Source of the DNA: DASZXJ01 sp035545895
GTDB lineage: Bacteria > Planctomycetota > Phycisphaerae > Tepidisphaerales > Tepidisphaeraceae
Direction: 5' to 3'
Length of the DNA: 12,114 bases
Assembly (NCBI GenBank): GCA_035545895.1
Contig: DASZXJ010000130.1
Span: 1 to 12,114, forward strand
In this document: positions 7,257-12,114 of the stretch, piece after piece
Layout of the letters: each line of letters opens with the position of its first letter
Numbering within the stretch: position 1 is the stretch's first letter
The notes under the pieces: generated by a model
What the model was told of the DNA's origin: nothing
The model's input: only the letters and a program-made list of their open reading frames with translations
The model's database searches: none
Position numbers and translations under genes: made by a program

Positions 7257-7940
7257 TCATTTCTTTTGCATCAGCACTCCCACGCACCGCGCGATCTTCA
7301 TGATTTCGCGGTAGTGAACCTTGCGATCCGGGAACTGCCTGCGATCAGGATTGACCTTTCGCAGAATCAAAACATCCCGATCGTCCTCGTCCCGCAACAC
7401 GCGGCTGAAATAGCACTCGTTATTGTCGAACCAGATCAGAAAATCCTTGCCGTAAATAAACTCCTGGCCCTTGACGCTTTCAAATAGCGCAATCGAGTTG
7501 TTCGGATATTCCGGCAACATCGAATCGCCATCGACGCGCACGCAGAAGTCAGCCAGACCCGGCGGCACTTTCACCGTGCCGACTTGAACGTCCAATCTCT
7601 CGCTCCGTACGCCGGCGCTGACGCTGTGGAACTTCATCAAGTCATCCAGCGGTTGGGCAGCGCCGGACACTCCACAGGCCAAGTCGGAATCTAGCGCTCG
7701 GACGCAGCCGTTCGGTCCGAGTCGCCGACCTAAATCCTCCGGCGTCGTACCGAGCACTTCAGCCATTCGGCGGAAATTATCGGTAAACATACCATGCACG
7801 CCCGGTCGCATCAGCCGGAAAATGCCAGAACGTTTCATGCCAATTGCACGAGCAAATGACTCTTGCGACATCAAGCTGCCGCGCCAGACCGCGGCCAATC
7901 GCTCGCCACGAACCTTGACCGTTCGCAATGCTTCTTCCAT
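7257..7940 (-). CDS. LexA/CI-like repressor (XRE HTH + S24 peptidase-like domain)
   Basis: The 227-residue protein has a helix-turn-helix at about 24-46 (SQESFARAIGMKRSGIF) and an S24 domain from about 105. FCVRVDGDSM at 132-141 gives the nucleophile Ser140. The general-base Lys, normally in a TVKRL-type motif about 37 residues later, is replaced: the aligned stretch is CYFSRVL with Ser179. An Ala-Gly pair (109-110) sits where cleavage would be expected. Without the Lys, self-cleavage should fail, so this may be a non-inducible repressor or one regulated differently. The start has GAGG about 5 bases upstream. It is the first gene of the two-repressor minus-strand unit and faces DUF2840 across a 159-base control region. 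Its likely role is repression of the mobile-element genes and of itself. Confidence 0.85.
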   Translation of the reverse strand: MEEALRTVKVRGERLAAVWRGSLMSQESFARAIGMKRSGIFRLMRPGVHGMFTDNFRRMAEVLGTTPEDLGRRLGPNGCVRALDSDLACGVSGAAQPLDDLMKFHSVSAGVRSERLDVQVGTVKVPPGLADFCVRVDGDSMLPEYPNNSIALFESVKGQEFIYGKDFLIWFDNNECYFSRVLRDEDDRDVLILRKVNPDRRQFPDRKVHYREIMKIARCVGVLMQKK

Positions 7941-7981
7941 GTCAGCCTCTAACCTCTTCCATGAATTGGGGCATATTCACA

Positions 7982-7997
7982 GTGACCTCAAAGTCAC
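7982..7997. promoter_or_regulatory. Candidate operator palindrome in divergent control region
   Basis: GTGAC (7982-7986) and GTCAC (7993-7997) are inverted copies around CTCAAA. They lie 42 bases upstream of the repressor start and ahead of the promoter for DUF2840. Position between a repressor and a divergent operon is what is expected of an operator. The half-sites are short, so chance is possible. Confidence 0.4.
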
Positions 7998-8029
7998 AGC
8001 AGACTAAGCGCAAACTGAGCAAAAAGTTC

Positions 8030-8059
8030 TTGACCGGGCCAAGGTAGTTAGGGTAATGT
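8030..8059 (+). promoter_or_regulatory. Putative promoter for DUF2840-traF
   Basis: TTGACC at 8030-8035 and TAATGT at 8054-8059 are separated by 18 bases. They lie about 40 bases ahead of the preferred GTG start at 8100 and downstream of the candidate operator. A repressor bound at 7982-7997 would sit just upstream of the -35 element. Confidence 0.4.
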
Positions 8060-8099
8060 TCGGACGAAGGGATTGCAAGAGAAAAAAGGAAGGTGGCGC

Positions 8100-8570
8100 G
8101 TGCGTTCGAGCCGTTTAACCCGTTTTATCGCCCGCTATGTGAGAGGCTCGCTGGCCGATTGCCTGTGTTTTGGCGATCCGGTCAATCACCACGAAGAACG
8201 CCACGGGCATACCAGTTATCACTTTCGGCCTGGGCAACTCTTTGCAGTCGTTTGGTGGAGGCGCCACTCAGAAGACCGCCAGCACCGCGCTTTTGCAGTG
8301 GTAGAAGCTTTGGCGGCCGGCAAGTCCGGTCATGTTCTGCCCTCAATCGACGCACCCGTTGCCATACACGCCATCGTCGATCAGCACGGCCCCGCAGGCC
8401 AAGACGGCGCAGTGGACCAGTTCATTGACTTGGTTCATGAGCTGAAGCATCGCAGCCAAAATCCGGCCGCGATGCCAGCGAGTTACTGGATCGAAACGGC
8501 GCAACGAATCCTTCTCTGTGAAATCCCTTTTGATGATTTCTCGTACACCACAGCCGAATGCCAAGTTTAA
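8100..8570 (+). CDS. DUF2840 family conjugative-element protein
   Basis: The 156-residue protein (from GTG 8100) resembles DUF2840 proteins. It opens with LTRFIARYVRGSLADCLCFGD, continues with the family's hallmark FRPGQLFAVVWWRR (compare F-PGQ-FA-VRWR), and has a PASYWIETAQRIL block near its end that matches the family's PAYWR--HNRL. The function is unknown. In proteobacterial and other integrative or conjugative elements this family is usually encoded directly before a TraF-like S26 peptidase, exactly as here. I chose GTG 8100 because AAGGAAGG lies 6 bases upstream; an in-frame TTG at 8073 is possible. The stop TAA overlaps the next ATG (TAATG), pointing to translational coupling. The first 40 residues are the least certain. 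Confidence 0.75.
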   Translation: MRSSRLTRFIARYVRGSLADCLCFGDPVNHHEERHGHTSYHFRPGQLFAVVWWRRHSEDRQHRAFAVVEALAAGKSGHVLPSIDAPVAIHAIVDQHGPAGQDGAVDQFIDLVHELKHRSQNPAAMPASYWIETAQRILLCEIPFDDFSYTTAECQV

Positions 8571-9112
8571 TGCCCAACCGCCTGCGCCATGTCTTGCGCG
8601 GCCGTTCATATCACAACCAGCCATTGCGCACCGCGCTCGTGTTGCTGGCGCTGCTCATCATTCTGTCGAAGCTCGTCGGACACCGCGCGGCGATCGTCAA
8701 TACCTCACCAAGCGTTGCACCGGGATTATACGTGCGCTCTTCGGCAGAGCCCGCAGTCGGACAGATCGTGGACTTCTGCATTCCGCGGGCGGCACGTGAT
8801 TATGTCAGCGCTCGGACGGGCCACACCGGTGAGAATTGGTACATTCTCAAACCGATTGTCGCCGGACCGGGAGATCGGGTTGATACGACGGGCGATTGGC
8901 TCGTGATCAACCGCCGACAGATCGCGCCGATGCCACCGATGTCCGATCGCGATGGACGACCGCTTCCGCGATGGCGCGCCAACCGGCTGTTGGGACCGGG
9001 TGAATTCTTCGTATTCTCCGCTCGCATCCCCAACAGCTTCGACAGCCGCTGCTACGGTCCAATCAAGCGCAACGAAATTGCATCGGTACGACGACCACTC
9101 CTGACATGGTGA
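8570..9112 (+). CDS. traF: TraF-like S26 family conjugative transfer signal peptidase
   Basis: The 180-residue protein has one N-terminal membrane helix (about 20-37). NTSPSVAPGLY follows with Ser48 as the probable nucleophile, then WYILKPIVAGPGD with Lys94 as general base, and the C-terminal IPNSFDSRCYGPI block typical of TraF. In RP4-type systems TraF is a membrane-bound, periplasm-facing peptidase that matures and cyclises the TrbC pilin. The pilin and the other mating-pair genes are not in this window. I place the start at 8570, where ATG overlaps the DUF2840 stop; an ATG at 8558 in frame would add four residues. Neither start has a strong ribosome site, consistent with coupling. All catalytic residues are present, so it looks intact even though the surrounding element seems incomplete. 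Confidence 0.88.
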   Translation: MPNRLRHVLRGRSYHNQPLRTALVLLALLIILSKLVGHRAAIVNTSPSVAPGLYVRSSAEPAVGQIVDFCIPRAARDYVSARTGHTGENWYILKPIVAGPGDRVDTTGDWLVINRRQIAPMPPMSDRDGRPLPRWRANRLLGPGEFFVFSARIPNSFDSRCYGPIKRNEIASVRRPLLTW

Positions 9113-9429
9113 ACGAACCATCGACCGGGCTTGCAAGCTCGTTTCGTCGTCCGGCGTCGAACTGCTCCAGCCTTCGCAATCGACAAGTCGCCATACATCC
9201 CGCTGCATCGCATGTTGTCTACACCCTTCAGCGCATGACATCCCGCCTTCGCGCTGAACGTTCTGCCCGTTTGGTCTCGTTGCGATGCGTTGGAAGGTCA
9301 TGCCCGCCGCGCTTCGCTATTCGTTCCCTGAACAGCCTTGAATCGCTCATGCGCACCACGACCGGACAGGCTTGTTCCGTGTCTTTCGCCAAGCCTCCTA
9401 CGGGTCCGTCGCCCGCTCTGGTCGTCCCC
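9113..9429. other. Non-coding stretch upstream of the structured RNA candidate
   Basis: No convincing gene is seen. The frames that stay open here are rich in Arg, Ser and Pro and show no domain. The plus strand is pyrimidine-rich with many CTTCG-type short loops, suggesting it may be the 5' part of the structured element that follows. No promoter was clearly recognised. Confidence 0.4.
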
Positions 9430-9637
9430 GGGCTGCGCCCTCCGGCATTGCAACGGCTTGTGCCGTCCGGATTTTTCGCGTTCCGCCCCGCAAGGGGTTT
9501 GCTTCGCAAAGAAAAATCCCTCCGTCACGGCGCCCTCGCTGGCCTGGACTCCCGCCGCAGTCGCCGTCCCCTTCGGCCGTTGCTCCTTAAGGCTTCATGT
9601 TGGTCCGTCGCTGCGCTGTCCAATGAACGGACCAACA
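9430..9637 (+). ncRNA. Candidate structured RNA / long structured leader upstream of a 91-aa gene
   Basis: Successive perfect stems occur on the plus strand. GGGC/GCCC is at 9430-9440 and ACGGC/GCCGT at 9453-9466. GGATTTTTC (9469-9477) pairs with GAAAAATCC (9511-9519). Two abutting hairpins lie inside that long stem: CCCC-GCAA-GGGG (9486-9497, a GNRA tetraloop) and TTTGC-TTC-GCAAA (9498-9510). Together these form a tidy three-way junction. ACGGCG/CGCCGT (9527-9532 with 9562-9567) follows, and finally an 11-bp stem at 9598-9608 with 9627-9637. The GCAA loop favours the plus strand. It could be an independent RNA of the mobile element or a cis-acting leader for the gene at 9665. I do not match it to a named family. 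Confidence 0.5.
9598..9637 (+). promoter_or_regulatory. 11-bp inverted repeat just upstream of the ribosome-binding site
   Basis: TGTTGGTCCGT (9598-9608) and ACGGACCAACA (9627-9637) are perfect inverted copies with an 18-base loop. Thirteen bases later AAAGGAG (9650-9656) stands 8 bases before the ATG at 9665. A small CCTTT/AAAGG symmetry at 9643-9654 overlaps this ribosome site and could mask it. Leader hairpin, operator or protein-binding RNA element are all possible. Confidence 0.5.
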
Positions 9638-9664
9638 CAAACCCTTTAGAAAGGAGCAACTGTC

Positions 9665-9940
9665 ATGGCGAAGAAACAGAACAAAGTTCAACCGGTCGAG
9701 GAAGTCCGCATCGGCAGCATCAAGGCCGCAATCTGGAGGAACGAAGGCGAAAGCGGACCGCGGTTCAACATCACCTTCCAACGCCTCTACCGCACCGAGG
9801 AGGGCAAGTGGCAGAGCACGAACAGCTTCGGTCGCGACGACCTGCTGGTGCTGATGAAGGTCGCGGACGCCACGCACACCCGCGTGATGGAACTGATCGG
9901 CGACAAGCGCGAGCAGCGGCAGGAGCAGCCCGCCGCCTGA
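9665..9940 (+). CDS. Small conserved protein of mobile/conjugative regions, function unknown
   Basis: This 91-residue protein is charged and soluble, with no signal or membrane segment. Residues about 14-60 (VRIGSIKAAIWRNEGESG and FNITFQRLYRTEEGKW) look like a compact beta-rich domain. SFGRDDLLVLMKVADATHTRVMELI at 54-78 follows and is probably helical. The pattern I-AAIW-NE...R-N-T--RLY...SFGRDD recalls small proteins encoded near conjugation genes in planctomycetes. That is memory and not a search result, and I know no function. AAAGGAG lies 8 bases upstream, and a strong intrinsic terminator follows 23 bases after the stop, so it is monocistronic at its 3' end. It follows the structured region, which may form its leader. 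Codon use and the clear ribosome site support a real gene. Confidence 0.8.
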   Translation: MAKKQNKVQPVEEVRIGSIKAAIWRNEGESGPRFNITFQRLYRTEEGKWQSTNSFGRDDLLVLMKVADATHTRVMELIGDKREQRQEQPAA

Positions 9941-9963
9941 TCCGATCCTAACAGCTTCACAGG

Positions 9964-9999
9964 CCCGGCCGGACGCTCCGTTCCCCGGCCGGGTTTCTT
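9964..9999 (+). terminator. Rho-independent terminator after the 91-aa gene
   Basis: CCCGGCCGG (9964-9972) pairs perfectly with CCGGCCGGG (9985-9993) around a 12-base loop, and TTTCTT follows immediately. It closes the unit ending at 9940. Confidence 0.85.
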
Positions 10000-10020
10000 C
10001 ATATCTCGAACGGACGGGCT

Positions 10021-10262
10021 TCATGGCGATGCATCACGCCCGCGCTCCGTGTGCTCGATCAACAACGAGGAATACACCAAAGCGGGGCGTTCCGCGTTCG
10101 GTAGCCGCCGACTTACATCATATTTCCCGCACCCATCAATGGCGTCGCGTTCAACCGCTCCAACCAGCGGTCGCGTAGCTCCCGCGCCATGGCGACGAGA
10201 CGCGGATCGTTCTTTGGCTTCGCACGCAGAGATTTTTCCTTCGGCGGACAACGCGCTCCGCC
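10021..10262 (-). pseudogene. Frameshifted remnant of a small conserved protein
   Basis: On the minus strand one frame (10262 down to a stop at 10113) reads RAKPKNDPRLVAMARELRDRWLERLNATP and then stops. The next frame continues as GKYDVSRRLPNAERP. Joined by one frame change near 10120-10130, these give a coherent sequence of a basic segment, a helix and a GKYDV block. It resembles a conserved tail I recall from planctomycete mobile-region proteins. No start with a ribosome site is present and a TGA lies just upstream of the first segment, so this is probably a C-terminal fragment. The parent family is not identified. A sequencing error could cause the single shift, but the missing N-terminus argues for decay. 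Confidence 0.5.
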
Positions 10263-10300
10263 TCATGGATAAGAAATCGTTTTCGAATGAATATCACGCC

Positions 10301-10315
10301 ATCGATGCTATCGAT
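10301..10315. promoter_or_regulatory. Double ATCGAT motif next to the promoter
   Basis: ATCGAT occurs at 10301-10306 and again at 10310-10315, separated by GCT, ending 3 bases before the -35 element. Each copy is its own reverse complement, so the pair forms a 15-base near-palindrome. The position suits an activator or repressor site for the caspase-like gene cluster. Confidence 0.35.
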
Positions 10316-10318
10316 TCC

Positions 10319-10346
10319 TTGACGCCAAATGTCCACAGGATAAAAT
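10319..10346 (+). promoter_or_regulatory. Putative sigma70-type promoter of the caspase-like operon
   Basis: TTGACG (10319-10324) and TAAAAT (10341-10346) are separated by 16 bases. Transcription would begin near 10353, giving a leader of about 20 bases before the ATG at 10372. It is the best-formed promoter in the window. Confidence 0.6.
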
Positions 10347-10371
10347 GATTTAGCGAAACTTGGGAGCATTC

Positions 10372-10743
10372 ATGGGAAAAGTCAAACCTCCCGGTCGAAA
10401 ACAACAATCGAAAGAACCCTCCATTTCTGCGAAGCAATGGGAGCTGCCGGCCTCGTTCAGCGCCGACGGCACCAAGCTTGTGAACCTGAAGGAAGTAGTC
10501 GACGACAACGTTGCAACATTAAGTTTGCCACAGCTTTCGGAGTCGCAGCAGGCGGAGTTGGTCGCGAAGCGCATCGAACTCCAGCCAAAATTCGACATCG
10601 AAATGGTAGGAGCGGGCAAGATAAACAAGGAACGGGCGATTGCCGAAGTTCGCTCTAACTCGCCGGTAGGCAAGACGCTCGTTGAGATCGAACGCAGACT
10701 TATAAGCGACATGATTGAGCGCGCCTCCAAACATAAGAAATAA
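10372..10743 (+). CDS. Small protein of unknown function, paired with a caspase-like protease
   Basis: The 123-residue protein starts at the ATG at 10372, with GGGAG 5 bases upstream; an upstream in-frame TTG is less likely. I do not recognise a family. The first 20 residues are basic and probably disordered (KPPGRKQQSK). A middle part (about 20-50) looks beta-like. About 54-118 is predicted helical by eye and carries the notable block GAGKINKERAIAEVRSNSPVG followed by an amphipathic helix EIERRLISDMIERA. There is no signal peptide or membrane segment. Twelve bases separate its stop from the caspase-like gene, and both follow one promoter. A role as partner, adaptor or regulator of the protease is inferred from this pairing alone. 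Confidence 0.75.
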   Translation: MGKVKPPGRKQQSKEPSISAKQWELPASFSADGTKLVNLKEVVDDNVATLSLPQLSESQQAELVAKRIELQPKFDIEMVGAGKINKERAIAEVRSNSPVGKTLVEIERRLISDMIERASKHKK

Positions 10744-10755
10744 GGGGAGGGGCAG

Positions 10756-11442
10756 ATGGCATTGGCCAGGCGAAAGCCGCGTGTTCGGACGCTCACTTTA
10801 AGTGCGACGATTGATGTCGTGGCAATTGACTCCAACTACGAAGAAGTAACGCGCCAGGGCTTTGACTATCGCGAGAAAAACGTCTATCCGTATCTGGAGT
10901 CCAAAGGTTTTACTGTCGTCCGTCGTCAAGGGAAGATGGCGCGGCGTGTGTATACCACCGAAGCATGTACCAAGCCGGGAACCGACTACATCACGGGTAT
11001 TGGGCACGGCCTAGATGATGCCTATACTGGCGACTGGGGCGACATCATCTTCAAGGTAGGGAGTTACGACGCCGCGGAGGTCGCGGGGAAAGTTATTCAC
11101 TTCGTCTCATGCCAGACCGCAGCCAAGTTGGGCCCGGATTTCATCAAAAAGGGATGTTTGGCCTTTTTTGGATACGACATCAATTTCAGCTTCTCGAAAG
11201 AGTTGGCTGACCTGTTTTTCGAGTGCGACTCTGAAATCGATCGTGCTTTCGCCGATGGCCTGTCAGCAGGCGACGTGCATGATCGAGTGATGAAGGTGTT
11301 TGAACGGAACATCACCGCGCTGAAGGCAACCGGGAAGTCGGGTGATAGCTATTGGGCGGCAGTTCTTGCGACCAATATGGATCATCTACGATCACCATCG
11401 ATTGATACTATGTTCGGGAGCAAATCCGCGCGATTGGGGTAA
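10756..11442 (+). CDS. Caspase-fold (clan CD-like) putative cysteine protease
   Basis: The 228-residue protein shows the order expected of caspase/gingipain/CHAT-type proteases. A beta strand near 14-25 and a helical segment are followed by YITGIGHGLDDAYTG with the probable catalytic His84. VIHFVSCQTAAKLG follows with the probable nucleophile Cys119, then CLAFFGYD and a helical tail with FADGLSAGDVHDRVMKVF. Clan CD enzymes cleave after specific residues (Asp, Arg/Lys or others); specificity is not readable. No signal peptide is visible, so it is probably cytoplasmic. It is a single small domain without fused sensor repeats, unusual beside many larger bacterial homologues, so the sensor may be encoded separately. 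GGGGAGG stands about 5 bases before the ATG. Bacterial caspase-like enzymes are known effectors in defence and stress; that role here is inference. The fold call is good; activity is untested. Confidence 0.75.
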   Translation: MALARRKPRVRTLTLSATIDVVAIDSNYEEVTRQGFDYREKNVYPYLESKGFTVVRRQGKMARRVYTTEACTKPGTDYITGIGHGLDDAYTGDWGDIIFKVGSYDAAEVAGKVIHFVSCQTAAKLGPDFIKKGCLAFFGYDINFSFSKELADLFFECDSEIDRAFADGLSAGDVHDRVMKVFERNITALKATGKSGDSYWAAVLATNMDHLRSPSIDTMFGSKSARLG

Positions 11443-11499
11443 CGACAGATGGGGTCCGTCACCTCACTACTTTTCACGTTCATTTTGGGAGGATTGGTC

Positions 11500-12114
11500 A
11501 TGCTCGCGATCAGAAAGTTCCTTTGTGTTGTCGCATCAATTTCGCTTTGCGGTTGCGGCACTACGGCTTTAAAATCGGTCAAGGTTGATGCCGGCCCACT
11601 TCACGATTCAGCGCACGTCGGTTTGACCAGTGTTGTTTATGCGTTGCCTAAGACTGTGCTCAAGATTACGATTCCCTATACAATCGTAAGATCAAAGAGT
11701 TTCAAAGACGGGAAGCAGCAGGGTGACGAAGCTATAACCACCTCTATCACGAAGCCGATTCTGATTACCCCCGTTCTTGCATCAGATGAAAACAACTTGT
11801 TCAAGCTCGAGATGAACGGTGGGACTGGCAATCCATTCATGGATGCCGATCTTAGTGTGAAGATGTCAGCTCAGGGTTTGGTAAGCACCTTCAGTTCGGA
11901 CTTTACAGATCGAGGACCCGAGGCAGTCCAGACCATTATCTCTACAGTCGCTAAGGTTGCCGTCGGCGTAGCGGCCCTCTTCTATGAAAGACCGTTACTC
12001 GTCAAGACCCATTTGGCAAAGAGGCTTACGAGGCGGGGTTTGGGGCAGAGCCCCAATCTTGGCTTCGGTCAAGATGCCTTTGTTCACGGATATCGCTCCT
12101 CGGCGGACCGGGCC
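11500..12114 (+). CDS. Putative lipoprotein, C-terminus beyond window edge
   Basis: A frame from ATG 11500 stays open to the right edge (205 codons seen). The N-terminus is a classic lipoprotein signal: basic IRKF, a hydrophobic run and SLCGC with Cys19 as the lipidated residue. The mature part has two repeat-like, beta-rich segments and a weakly hydrophobic stretch at about 149-164 (ISTVAKVAVGVAALFYE). I recognise no domain. A strong ribosome site, GGGAGGA (11487-11493), lies 6 bases upstream. It begins 57 bases after the caspase-like gene in the same direction with no terminator between, so it may belong to that operon. An envelope location contrasts with the apparently cytoplasmic protease, so functional linkage is uncertain. 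Confidence 0.75.
   Translation, partial: MLAIRKFLCVVASISLCGCGTTALKSVKVDAGPLHDSAHVGLTSVVYALPKTVLKITIPYTIVRSKSFKDGKQQGDEAITTSITKPILITPVLASDENNLFKLEMNGGTGNPFMDADLSVKMSAQGLVSTFSSDFTDRGPEAVQTIISTVAKVAVGVAALFYERPLLVKTHLAKRLTRRGLGQSPNLGFGQDAFVHGYRSSADRA

Noticed and set aside
8093..8428. GTG-started frame overlapping the start of DUF2840
   Set aside because: It shares the ribosome site region but its Arg-rich translation has no family resemblance, while the other frame matches DUF2840.
9106..9951. Long open plus-strand frame (281 codons) covering the structured region and the 91-aa gene in another phase
   Set aside because: It is dominated by Arg, Ser and Pro, shows no domain, has no ribosome site and overlaps a better supported gene. 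The openness follows from base composition.
1..12114. CRISPR array, tRNA or rRNA genes
   Set aside because: No regularly spaced direct repeats, no tRNA-like cloverleaf with TTC-arm and no rRNA motifs were noticed on reading; a tRNAscan or repeat finder could confirm.
5733..12114. Insertion sequence or integrase with att sites
   Set aside because: Despite the mobile character, no transposase, integrase or clear terminal repeat pair was found inside the window.

Overview
The window looks like part of a bacterial chromosome of moderate-to-high GC. A Planctomycetota-like host is my best guess. That rests on memory of protein style (a cytoplasmic GH15 enzyme beside sugar-oxidising enzymes, a 91-aa conserved mobile-element protein, a caspase-fold protein) and not on a marker gene. 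The left half is a carbohydrate operon. The right half is a decayed or composite mobile region with repressors, conjugation-type genes, a structured non-coding stretch and a small caspase-like gene cluster that runs off the right edge.

Region 1 (1-5732). The left edge carries an N-terminally truncated IolE-like fragment on the minus strand. A promoter-like region follows, then three co-directional genes. These are a pyranose-2-oxidase-like GMC flavoenzyme that keeps the flavinylation His and the His/Asn catalytic pair (475-2193), an IolE-like TIM-barrel dehydratase/isomerase (2238-3155) and a cytoplasmic GH15 glucoamylase-like enzyme with both catalytic glutamates (3222-5732). One reading is that glucosides are trimmed by GH15, the glucose unit is oxidised to a keto-sugar, and the IolE-like enzyme dehydrates, isomerises or cleaves the product.

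Region 2 (5762-7940). A copper P-type ATPase pseudogene with several frameshifts ends exactly at the family's C-terminus. It converges on two tandem minus-strand HTH/S24-type repressors, both lacking part of the Ser-Lys autoproteolysis dyad.

Region 3 (7941-10262). A divergent control region separates the repressors from DUF2840 and a TraF-like S26 peptidase, a pair typical of integrative/conjugative elements. About 550 bases without a convincing gene follow. Their last 200 bases are packed with perfect stems, including a possible three-way junction with a GCAA tetraloop. They lead into a 91-aa conserved protein that ends in a strong intrinsic terminator. A frameshifted minus-strand remnant comes next.

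Region 4 (10301-12114). A good sigma70-type promoter beside a double ATCGAT motif drives a 123-aa protein of unknown function, a 228-aa caspase-fold (clan CD-like) putative cysteine protease, and a lipoprotein that is cut by the window edge. This compact set is the best candidate here for an undescribed system. Its function (defence, stress or signalling) is inference only.
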